From Spinacia oleracea (Eukaryota > Streptophyta > Magnoliopsida > Caryophyllales > Amaranthaceae): a stretch of 64,000 nucleotides of DNA. The position numbers were made by a program, and so were the translations under genes. Location: NCBI RefSeq assembly GCF_020520425.1, contig NC_079490.1, positions 7,626,001 to 7,690,000 on the forward strand, given 5' to 3'. Shown in pieces: positions 10,306-20,449 of this stretch. Position 1 is the first letter of the stretch; the number at the start of each line of letters is the position of its first letter. The notes beneath the pieces are model-generated. The model was not told where the DNA came from, did not search any database, and was given only the letters and a program-made list of their open reading frames with translations.

Positions 10306-11593
10306 GGTTTTTGTTTTGATGGTTGTTAGTTAAGTTAGTTAGTTAAAACTATTTAAAAATTGTACCCACATGTTTATATAATTAGACACTTATGAATGCT
10401 ACATTTTCATGGTGAATCGTGTATACTATAAATAATAATCCCTCCGAACCTAAATGTTATTCTCGTTTGTTTTACGCGGTTATTAAGGAAAAAAACATTA
10501 TAAGATTAAATATTATTAATGTAGTTTTATGGGGAATTGTTGCTTTTTTATTCCATTTTCACAAGAAAACAAAATAGTTGAACAATAGAATTTAAGGAAT
10601 AAAAATGTCAACTCATTAATCCATCCAAACTTAAACCACCCAATGAGACTACAAGATTTTTTATTGATAAACCAATAGAATTACAAAGTTAAAATTACAA
10701 GGAAGAGATTAAAAAGGAAATAAAAGAAATGGGAAGATTATTTTGGGACACTAAAAAAAGGAAACGGGAATAACATTTAGATTCGGAGGGAGTAGACAAG
10801 TTTAAAGTACACATTGATACACCTTTATCTTTTGCTTTTAATAGCATTCAATATGTAAAACAAAATATTACCCCGAAAAAACTTATTAATATATTTTAAG
10901 ATTATTTGTATTTAAAGTTTAATTAAATTAATAATATATAACTAGAACACGTTTTCAAAATACTTAATTAACATATAGATGATTACATAAAATCATTTAC
11001 GAATTAATTATTTAAAAAGAACAAATTATATACAACTATTGATAAGGTATAAAACCAAAATGATCTATTAGGTGTTACATTAAATCATTTACGGAGTAGT
11101 AGATTTTCTTTACATTAAAATAATTTAATGTTTTTTATAATGAAATTCAACTTTATTTCTACAAATGTTGTGAATTTATATTTCATTGAAATGTGAATGA
11201 TAACGGCGAGCTTGTGCCCAAAAAATGGCAATACTACTATCTATAATCATATAATTGTTGTTTAGTTTAACATTTGGTTTTTCATTCAAATATCTTGTTA
11301 GAATATAGGTAAATGAATATTCTTTTGTTCTAAATTAGTTAAGCGTATAATTTGGTTAGCAAATATTAGTTAAAAGTATATATTGGTTAGCATAATTAGC
11401 GGTTGATTATTCTCCGTATACGTTGTATATATTGTTAACTCAGTTAATGAAATCAGTACGAAATTACATTCTTTCATATCTATCTTTCAACTTACACGAT
11501 TACGATGATTATGGATAGAGTCAGGCGTACCCTTCAGAACAACAATTTAGCCAGAGTATGGGTCATCTTCGCCTTATGTCTCTTTGTACCGGC
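10306..11593. repeat. Tandem duplication, copy B, interrupted by a MITE
   Basis: Same sequence order as 9387-10305. Without the Stowaway MITE at 10436-10795 the unit is about 927 bp, nearly the same as copy A. The MITE is absent from copy A, so the duplication came first. Confidence 0.8.
10436..10795. mobile_element. Stowaway-like MITE
   Basis: The inverted ends read TCCCTCCGAACCTAAATGTT and AACATTTAGATTCGGAGGGA with TA at the borders. This is the plant Tc1/mariner (Stowaway) type. It is an insertion relative to copy A of the surrounding duplication. Confidence 0.8.
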
Positions 11594-12129
11594 GTGGGTT
11601 TTCTCTCGCACGTCAGAAAATATTTTGGATGACATCTAACATATGTGTCATTTAAATACTCGTTGTATCATCGTGTAATATGTTCTCCGAGGATGAGAGT
11701 TTTGGAATCACTCCGGTTTTAGGATTTGTAGTGATAGAAGAATCATAAGGGAACAATGTGATCACCGTCGTAAACAATAGTTTTAGTGATAAAAATTAGT
11801 ATATCTGTGTTGTGCTGGTAATTAATTAAGTGATTTTTCTGAATTATTACAGACCATTACTTGGACCTACAGGTTACGGTAGGGCATGACTAAGATCTAT
11901 GGCCTTAAACATGTCTGTGTTGCATATATTTTCTCTAACTTTTATTATTTTTTCTATAATTTTTATTAGTTTTTTTATATACAATTATGCATAATGTGCA
12001 AAAAATAATACAAGACGGACAATTAATTTTAAATTGTAACAAAAGTAAATAGTTAGTCGAATAATAACTCCAAAAAAAATCAGTATTTATTCCTTTATTT
12101 TCATTGAGTTGTTTAAAATGAATTCCTAA
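11594..12129. other. No gene seen
   Basis: AT-rich spacer between the tandem duplication and the repeat-rich DNA element. No supported feature. Confidence 0.5.
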
Positions 12130-14268
12130 GCATTTTTTACAATCTCACTTGCATGGGCCATGTCCACGCTATTATTGGTGTGGACCATGGTATTTTAGGC
12201 ATTTTACAACATTTAAAGATGACATGGAACATCAATGTTCACGTGATCCATAAAACGCGCGGCTCATATAGTAACTCTTACGTTGATATAGTTGTACTTA
12301 TATGTAATATAGTTATTCTACTAGTCATACAATAAACTTTAACAATATAATTATTAATATATGTGACATAGTTACTGCAAAGATTATATAGTAACTCTTA
12401 AGTTGATATAGTTGTACTTATGTGTAATATAATTACTCTAATAGTCATACAATAACTTTTTGATGTTATTTTGATAAGAATCCAATTACTTAATTATGTA
12501 TACACAGAGATATTGATTGTTTTATATCATATAGTAAATATTTCTATAAATATTTCTATCGTATAGAAATAGTTACTCTTCTATATCATATAGTAACTCT
12601 TTCTATTCTATAGTTACTATTATATATCATATAGTTAATGTTATAAAAAAGAGTAACTATATCAAAAATAAGAGTAATTATATATTCATTCTTGCAAGAA
12701 AAAGAGTAAATTATAGAAACTATATGTTCAATAAAGTACCTATATCTTCAGAATAGTAACTGTGAAAATTATAATAATAATTACATATCCATTTCGGTAA
12801 GAATAACTATTCAATCCAAAAAGTAATTATATCATATAAAAAGTAATTTTAACTATAGAACAATGACTATATTATAAAATAAACAATATGATATAGCTGC
12901 TTTAAAGGTCATATAGTAACGTTTTCTATTATATAGTTACTATTATATATCATATAATTTCTGAAATAAAAAAAGAGTAAGCTAAGTATATCAAAAGTAA
13001 GAGTAATTATAACTCTTGAACAATAATTAAGAAAAACATTAACTACATGGCTTGTTGTTTTTAGCTACGACATTCTAATTAATTGCATCTATTAAATAAA
13101 CCACATTAAACTCAAATGTTTTTTGAACTAAAAAAATACTAATTGCCACGTTCACGTCCCTTCCTTCCACCAGCACGTCGCCACGTCCTCTCCTTCCATG
13201 TCTGCGTCATCTCCTCCCTCTACTACGTCCTTGGTTTTCATTGTTGTCAGGATTTTCTTCTTCTTCTCCTGCTTTTGTTTTCCTTGCAGAAGTTATTCTT
13301 TGCTCGACTTCAATTGTGGATGCATCATCTTTGTATTTCTGAATCAATAATATATAAACTAAGTTAATAATTTAACATTTAAATATGAAAAAACAACATA
13401 GTAACTATGTAAAACATATAGTTTATATTACGCATCATTTAGTAACTCTTAGAATGATGGTAAGATACTCGCAGAATTGCAGATATAGTTATTGTTATAG
13501 TCATATAGTTACTGTCATATCACTCTCATTACTAATAACATAGAGTACAAAAAAAGAACATAAAAAGAACATAATAATATAGTAACTATTAAAAACATAT
13601 AGTTACTATTATACATGATATAGTATCTCTTAATATTAATGATAGTCATATACTAGCAGAGTTGCAGATATAGTTATTGCTATGATCATATAGTTATGAT
13701 CATAACACAGTAACTTCTATTACTAATAACGTACATAGAGGACAACAAAAAACATAAAAAGAATATTATAATATACATAATAACTATACCAATCATATAC
13801 TCCCTCCGTCCCATAATTATCGTCCTGCTTGACTAAAAACACGGATTTTAAGAAAAATGGAATATAGTACATGAAAAAGTGGAATAAAGTACAAATGATG
13901 ATTGAGTTGTATGGAAAAGTGGAATAAAGTACATGTGAAAGAGAATATAGTACATAGGAAAGTGGAATATAGTACATGGGTGGGGTTTTCAATTTATTTT
14001 CAATTAATATAGTACATGAGAAAGTGGGGACCTTAATAGCCAAAATTAGAAACAAGACTATAATTTTGGGACGCCCGATTTAGAAAACATGACAATAATT
14101 TTGGGATGGAGGGAGTAGTTACTATTATACAAGATATAATATCTACAAATATTATTGATGGTCATTTAGTCACAGAGTTGCAGACATAATTGGTGTGATA
14201 ATAATATAGTAACTTTATGACTAAAAATATAAAATAATATCAAAAACATGCACTGAACATAATAAACT
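12130..14268. mobile_element. Left part of a repeat-packed DNA element split by the copia insertion
   Basis: From about 12270 the sequence is filled with ATAGTAACT / AGTTACTAT words in both orientations. The same words resume right after the copia element (24651-25440). Close to each outer end is a near-palindrome (CACGCTATTATTGGTGTGG at about 12162; CACGCTAATTAGTGTGG at about 25496) and a CACGTGA core (about 12240 and 25443). This suggests one element of about 3 kb with poor terminal inverted regions and dense subterminal repeats. No transposase is recognised, and the class is open. Confidence 0.5.
13800..14115. mobile_element. Stowaway MITE with TA TSD
   Basis: Inverted ends CTCCCTCCGTCCCATAATTA / TAATTTTGGGATGGAGGGAG are flanked by TA (13798-13799 and 14116-14117). 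It sits inside the ATAGTAACT repeat array. The frame on the minus strand inside it is not a gene. Confidence 0.9.
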
Positions 14269-15618
14269 TGTTAGGTTATGATACATATGACAATTCATAA
14301 ATCATGCGGAAAAAACAATAAAGCCAGGAAACCATATTATTTACACATAATCATTTAGCATAGTTTAGATGCATACTCTTTGTTGCGTGCCTTCCCTAGC
14401 TGCGCCCGAACCGAACAAGAACAAGTCTTTAGGACTCCAAGTGTCGTCCCTCCGTAGATAGTCCACAGCACGTCCGGATCCGCCTTAAGATTGACCAACT
14501 AGAATCGCCCTTAAGGTACTACTTATTTTCGGCTAAATGGGCAAGAGTTATGGCTGATTTTTCTGCTTAAAAATCCTAGCTTTGAATACTTGAAAACTTA
14601 TGTATAAATAATGACCCTAGGCCCTTATTTATAGAGGTATGGAAAAGGAATTGTAATCCTACTAGGATGTGGATTTGTTAATTAGAACTTTATTAGGATT
14701 CTAAATAACAAAGCAAATCTAATAAGATTAGGATTTTAATCTTCGCACGAATCCTAATAGAATTAGGATTTCCCGCACACGCATCGCACAAGCCGTGCAC
14801 CCGCGCAAGCCTTGCGGCCCACGTCAGGCGCACAGCCCACGCTGCTGTGCTGTCGCGCGCGCGCGCCCTTGGCTGGGCCTGGTCGAGGCGTGCGTTGCTG
14901 CGTGCGGCTCGCTGGGCGATGGCCTGGCTTCGTGCTGGGCTTTCGTCTAGCGGGCCTCGTCCGATGCTAATTCGTACGATACGCTTCCGATTAAATTCCC
15001 GATTCCGGAATTCATTTCCGATACGAACAACATTTAATATTTTCGATTCCGGAATTAATTTCCGTTTCGAACAAATATTTAATATTTCCGTTTCCGGAAT
15101 TATTTTCCGATTCCGATAATATTTCCGATTCTGACAATATTTCCGTTTCCGGCAATATTTCCGATTCCAGCAATATTTCCATTTCCGATAATATTTTCCG
15201 ATACGTACCATGTTTCCGTTTCCGGCAACATCTACGACTTGGATAATATTTATATTTCCGATACGATCCATATTTCCGTTTCCGGCAATATCATCGTTTC
15301 CGGAGTATTCATTTCTTGCCTGTGACGATCTCAGCTCCCACTGAAACCAAGATCCGTCGATTCCGAATATCCATAGATGGAGTATTTAATGCCATTAAAT
15401 ACTTGATCCGTTTACGTACTATTTGTGTGACCCTACGGGTTCAGTCAAGAGTAAGCTGTGGATTAATATCATTAATTCCACTTGAACTGAAGCGGCCTCT
15501 AGCTAGGCATTCAGCTCACTTGATCTCACTGAATTATTAACTTGTTAATTAATACTGAACCGCATTTATTAGACTTAACATTGAATGCATACTTGGACCA
15601 AGGGCATTATTTCCTTCA
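14269..15618 (-). repeat. 3' LTR of the copia element
   Basis: Starts TGTTAGGTTATGATACATAT and ends TATTTCCTTCA on the plus strand. Contains a GC-rich block (about 14770-14960) and a run of TTCCG-rich repeats (TATTTCCGATTCCGGCAA type, about 14985-15305). The second LTR lacks 18 bases here, between two GTTTCCGG words. The frames at 14693-15271 are not genes. Confidence 0.95.
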
Positions 15619-16483
15619 GTCTCCCACTTGTCCTTAGGGACAAGTGTGCATTTCCTAATTCCTTTGTCGCTCGATGCTTGCTCTTGAACATAAGGTAAGA
15701 GTTGTCATCCTTATTATGTCCAGAGGTGTTCCTCGGTTTCAGAGTTCAACTGATCAAATAAACAGATAATCATAGCCTATGATTCATCCGAGCACGGCCA
15801 TGCATTTCACAGTTTCTAGCTCTCCGAGTGGCCTTGTACAACTTTTAAGCATCTCATCCCGATTTATGGGAGGACAATCCCAATCTTGCGATCTTGAGAT
15901 TAGACTTCGTTTGATAGGTGATTACCTGAGCGTTGCCTTTATAGCCTCCTTTTACGGTGCGACTGTTGGTCAACGTCAAAGCAACCCGTTCTCAAACAAG
16001 TAATCTCAAATCACTCAGGTATTGAGGATTTAGTGTCTAATAATTTTAATGAAATTTACTTATGACAGATTTTCATCTCTTACAGTAAAGTTTCATAGGT
16101 CTTGTCCGATACTAGTCTTCCCAAAGTAAGTATCTATGCAAATGATTATGACATTGCCATGTCCACATAGTTCAAGAAACAGAACTACTAGTCATCTTGC
16201 ATTCTAATCGTCTAACGCTTTCTATGCGTCCAATTTTATAGAAAACTCCGACTAGGGACCATTTTCAACCTTTGACATTCAAGTTCACTTGATAGACATT
16301 TCTTAGTCACAGGACTGGTCCTGACAGTCTATCTTGAATATATCGTCAAATTGAAGGGACTCATCATTTAATAAACCACAAATTAAATGGAAAAATTAAT
16401 TCTTTTCATTTATTGTGAATGATTAACCAATAATGTTTTACAAAGATTTAAACTCTAAAACTTTAAAACATTAAACAGGGACA
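15619..16483 (-). other. 3' untranslated part of the copia element with polypurine tract
   Basis: Directly next to the 3' LTR the minus strand reads AAGTGGGAGAC, a plausible polypurine tract. It is preceded by a short palindrome (CTTGTCCYTAAGGACAAG). No further gene lies between here and the polyprotein stop. The small plus-strand frame at 15779-16003 has no support. Confidence 0.7.
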
Positions 16484-19400
16484 TCAAAGCCATTCTCCAA
16501 TATGCTTGATTCCCATAGCTGCAGTGTGCGAGTTGTGCTTCGCCTGCGGCAGAGGTTTAGTTAATGGATCTGATATGTTGTCATCAGTTCCAATTTTGTT
16601 TATCTCGACTTCTTTTCTTTCAACGAACTCTCGTAGAAGGTGAAATCTACGAAGTACATGCTTGACTCTCTGGTGGTGTCTAGGCTCCTTTGCCTGTGCA
16701 ATAGCTCCGTTATTATCACAATACAGGGCTATTGGTCCTTTAATGGAGGGGACTACACCAAGTTCACCTATGAACTTCCTTAGCCATATAGCTTCCTTTG
16801 CTGCTTCATGTGCAGCAATGTACTCCGCTTCAGTTGTAGAATCCGCAATGGTGCTTTGCTTAGCACTTTTCCAGCTTACTGCACCCCCGTTGAGGCAGAA
16901 GACAAACCCAGACTGTGATCTGAAATCATCTTTGTCGGTTTGGAAACTTGCGTCCATATAGCCTTTAACAATTAATTCATCATCTCCACCATAGACCAGG
17001 AAGTCATCTTTGTGCCTTTTCAGGTACTTCAGAATATTCTTGGCAGCAGTCCAATGCGCCTCTCCTGGGTCTGACTGGTATCTGCTCGTAGCACTGAGTG
17101 CGTACGCAACATCCGGGCGTGTACATATCATAGCATACATTATTGAACCAATCAATGATGCATATGGAATCCCATTCATTCGTCTACGCTCATCAAGTGT
17201 TTTTGGGCACTGAGTCTTGCTTAGAGTCATTCCATGAGACATGGGTAGGTAGCCTCGCTTGGAGTCCGCCATCTTGAACCTATCAAGCACCTTATTGATA
17301 TAAGTGCTTTGACTAAGTCCAATCATCTTTTTAGATCTATCTCTGTAAATCTTGATGCCCAATATGTACTGTGCTTCTCCTAGATCTTTCATCGAAAAAC
17401 ATTTCCCAAGCCAAATCTTGACAGAGTTCAACATAGGAATGTCATTTCCGATAAGTAATATGTCGTCGACATATAATACTAAGAAAGCAATTTTGCTCCC
17501 ACTGACCTTCTTGTATACACAAGATTCGTCTACGTTCTTGATGAAACCAAAGTCACTAACTGCTTCATCAAAACGTATATTCCAGCTCCTGGATGCCTGC
17601 TTCAATCCGTAGATTGACTTCTTTAGCTTGCATACCTTTTTAGCATTCTTTGGATCCTCAAAACCTTCAGGCTGTGTCATAAACACAGTTTCTGTCAAAA
17701 CGCCGTTTAAGAAAGCAGTTTTGACATCCATCTGCCATATTTCGTAATCGTAATATGCAGCGATTGCTAACATTATCCGAATAGACTTTAGCATTGCAAC
17801 TGGTGAAAAGGTTTCATCGTAATCCACACCGTGGACTTGCCTGTAACCTTTTGCAACCAATCTAGCTTTGAAAACTTCAAGTTTCCCATCCTTGTCCTTT
17901 TTCAGTTTGAAAACCCATTTGCTTCCAATGGCTTGGTAGCCATCTGGCAAATCGACCAAATCCCATACTTGGTTTTCAGACATGGAGTCTAATTCAGATT
18001 GCATGGCTTCTTGCCATTGCTTGGAGCTAGGGCTCGTCATAGCTTGTTTGTAAGTCGCAGGTTCATCACTTTCAAGTAATAGAACGTCATAGCTCTCGTT
18101 CGTCAAAATACCTAAGTACCTTTCCGGTTGAGATCTATATCTTTGCGATCTACGCGGGGTAACATTTCTAGATTGACCATGATTCTCACCAGATTCTTCT
18201 AAAGATCTCTGAGTTTCATCCTGAATGTCATCTTGAGCATTCTCTAGAGTTTGTTGTTCGACTCGAATTTCTTCGAGGTCTATTTTTCTCCCACTTGTCA
18301 TTTTGGAAATGTGATCTTTCTCCAAAAAGACACCATCTCGAGCAACAAACACCTTGTTCTCATATGTATTGTAGAAGTAATACCCCTTTGTTTCCTTTGG
18401 ATAGCCCACAAGGATACATTTGTCAGATTTTGGATGAAGTTTGTCTGAAATTAATCGTTTGACGTATACTTCACATCCCCAAATCTTAAGAAAAGACACA
18501 TTTGGAGGTTTTCCAAACCATAATTCATATGGAGTCTTTTCGACAGCTTTAGATGGAGCTCTATTTATAGTGAGTGCATCTGTATTTAGTGCATGTCCCC
18601 AAAATTCTAATGGAAGTTTGGCTTGACCCATCATTGACCTGACCATGTCTAGCAAGGTTCTGTTCCTCCGTTCCGACACACCGTTCCATTGTGGTGTTCC
18701 AGGAGGAGTCAATTCTGATAGAATTCCACATTCTTTCAGATGGTCATCAAATTCATAGCTCAGATATTCACCGCCTCTATCAGACCGCAGTGCCTTAATC
18801 TTCTTGCCTAATTGATTCTCTACTTCACTCTGAAATTCCTTGAATTTGTCAAAGGATTCAGACTTATGCTTCATTAGGTAGACATAACCATATCTACTGA
18901 AGTCATCAGTGAAAGTGATAAAGTAGCTGAAACCACCTCTAGCATTTGTACTCATTGGTACACATACATCTGTATGGATTAAACCCAATAGTTCAATTGC
19001 TTTTTCTCCAACTTTAGAGAAAGGTTGTTTTGTCATTTTGCCAAGTAAACATGATTCGCATTTACCATAATCCTCTAAGTCAAATGGTTCTAGAATTCCT
19101 TCCTTTTGAAGTCTTTCTAAGCATTTCAAGTTTATATGGCCTAATCGACAATGCCACAGATAGGTGAGATCTGAATCATCCTTTTTGGCCTTTTTGGTAT
19201 TTATGTTATAAACTTGTTTGTCGTGATCTAATAAATAAAGTCCATTGACTAATCTAGCAGATCCATAAAACATCTCTTTAAAATAAAACGAACAACTATT
19301 GTCTTTTATTAAAAAGGAAAATCCCTTAGCATCTAAGCAAGAAACTGAAATGATGTTTTTAGTAAGACTTGGAACATGGAAACACTCTTCCAGTTCCAAA

Positions 19401-20449
19401 ACTAGCCCGGAGGGCAACGACAAATAATAAGTTCCTACAGCTAATGCAGCAATCCGTGCTCCATTTCCCACTCGTAGGTCGACTTCACCCTTGCTTAACT
19501 TTCTACTTCTTCTTAGTCCCTGTGGATTGGAACATAAGTGTGAGCCACAACCTGTATCTAATACCCAAGAAGTTGAATTAGCAAGTATACAGTCTATAAC
19601 GAAAATACCTGAAGATGGAACGACTGTTCCGTTCTTCTGATCTTCCTTTAGCTTCAAGCAATCTCTCTTCCAATGCCCCTTTTTCTTGCAGTAGAAGCAT
19701 TCGGATTCAGAAGTGGGTTGACTGACCTTCCTCTTTACAGATTTGGCGCCAGTTTGCTTAGTTGGGCTGGCCTTGTTGCCACCTTTCTTAGCATTCCTCT
19801 TCTTTCCAGATTTCTTGAACTTGCCCCCACGCACCATAAGCACATCCTGCTTATCACTTTTGAGCGTTTTTTCAGCGGTCTTCAGCATACCGTGAAGCTC
19901 AGTGAGCGTTTTGTCCAGACTATTCATACTGTAGTTCAGTTTGAACTGATCATACCCGCTATGAAGAGAATGGAGGATGGTGTCTATAGCCATTTCCTGA
20001 GAAAATTGCTGATCCAGCCGACTCATATTCTCAATGAGTCCAATCATTTTGAGAACATGTGGACTTACGGGCTCGCCTTTCTTAAGCTTGGTCTCAAGAA
20101 TTTGCCTATGAGTCTCTAATCTTTCGACTCGAGCCAGATCTTGGAACATGTTCTTCAACTCACTGATGATTGTGAAAGCATCTGAGTTGATGAACGTTTT
20201 CTGCAGATCTGCACTCATGGTGGCGAGCATTAGACATTTCACATCCTTGTTGGCATCAATCCAACGATTGAGGGCTGCCTGAGTGACCCCGTCGCCTGCG
20301 GCTTCGGGCATCGCCTCTTCTAGGACATACTCCTTTTCTTCCTGCATAAGAACTATTTGCAAGTTCCTTTGCCAGTCAAGGAAGTTTTTCCCGCTCAACT
20401 TCTCCTTTTCGAGAATTGATCGAATGTTGAATGAATTGTTGTTTGCCAT
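16484..20449 (-). CDS. Ty1/copia Gag-Pol polyprotein, 1,321 residues, intact
   Basis: The start is taken at MANNNSFNIR (20449). The frame is open 31 codons further upstream, but those residues are hydrophobic and unlike gag. Order: UBN2-type gag (about 15-200), zinc knuckle C251-C254-H259-C264, and aspartic protease WVLDTGCGSH (295-304). Next are the GAG-pre-integrase HCRLGH with CESCLLGK and the integrase core with D494, D557 and E593. RT follows (WVFKLKKDKDG, then YVDD at 993-996), then RNase H (GYMDASF, STTEAEY). All catalytic residues are present and there is no stop or frameshift. It acts in virus-like particles in the cytoplasm and in nuclear integration. This copy could be autonomous. 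Confidence 0.95.
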   Translation of the reverse strand: MANNNSFNIRSILEKEKLSGKNFLDWQRNLQIVLMQEEKEYVLEEAMPEAAGDGVTQAALNRWIDANKDVKCLMLATMSADLQKTFINSDAFTIISELKNMFQDLARVERLETHRQILETKLKKGEPVSPHVLKMIGLIENMSRLDQQFSQEMAIDTILHSLHSGYDQFKLNYSMNSLDKTLTELHGMLKTAEKTLKSDKQDVLMVRGGKFKKSGKKRNAKKGGNKASPTKQTGAKSVKRKVSQPTSESECFYCKKKGHWKRDCLKLKEDQKNGTVVPSSGIFVIDCILANSTSWVLDTGCGSHLCSNPQGLRRSRKLSKGEVDLRVGNGARIAALAVGTYYLSLPSGLVLELEECFHVPSLTKNIISVSCLDAKGFSFLIKDNSCSFYFKEMFYGSARLVNGLYLLDHDKQVYNINTKKAKKDDSDLTYLWHCRLGHINLKCLERLQKEGILEPFDLEDYGKCESCLLGKMTKQPFSKVGEKAIELLGLIHTDVCVPMSTNARGGFSYFITFTDDFSRYGYVYLMKHKSESFDKFKEFQSEVENQLGKKIKALRSDRGGEYLSYEFDDHLKECGILSELTPPGTPQWNGVSERRNRTLLDMVRSMMGQAKLPLEFWGHALNTDALTINRAPSKAVEKTPYELWFGKPPNVSFLKIWGCEVYVKRLISDKLHPKSDKCILVGYPKETKGYYFYNTYENKVFVARDGVFLEKDHISKMTSGRKIDLEEIRVEQQTLENAQDDIQDETQRSLEESGENHGQSRNVTPRRSQRYRSQPERYLGILTNESYDVLLLESDEPATYKQAMTSPSSKQWQEAMQSELDSMSENQVWDLVDLPDGYQAIGSKWVFKLKKDKDGKLEVFKARLVAKGYRQVHGVDYDETFSPVAMLKSIRIMLAIAAYYDYEIWQMDVKTAFLNGVLTETVFMTQPEGFEDPKNAKKVCKLKKSIYGLKQASRSWNIRFDEAVSDFGFIKNVDESCVYKKVSGSKIAFLVLYVDDILLIGNDIPMLNSVKIWLGKCFSMKDLGEAQYILGIKIYRDRSKKMIGLSQSTYINKVLDRFKMADSKRGYLPMSHGMTLSKTQCPKTLDERRRMNGIPYASLIGSIMYAMICTRPDVAYALSATSRYQSDPGEAHWTAAKNILKYLKRHKDDFLVYGGDDELIVKGYMDASFQTDKDDFRSQSGFVFCLNGGAVSWKSAKQSTIADSTTEAEYIAAHEAAKEAIWLRKFIGELGVVPSIKGPIALYCDNNGAIAQAKEPRHHQRVKHVLRRFHLLREFVERKEVEINKIGTDDNISDPLTKPLPQAKHNSHTAAMGIKHIGEWL

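Noticed and set aside
10104..10319. Small frame ending in a Phe-rich tail
   Set aside because: Partly repeated in copy B of the tandem duplication, but the frame is not kept there; no family match.
14693..15271. A 192-codon minus frame and its partner at 24017-24316
   Set aside because: They lie within the copia LTRs and follow the TTCCG-rich repeats. No family match; duplicated only because the LTR is duplicated.
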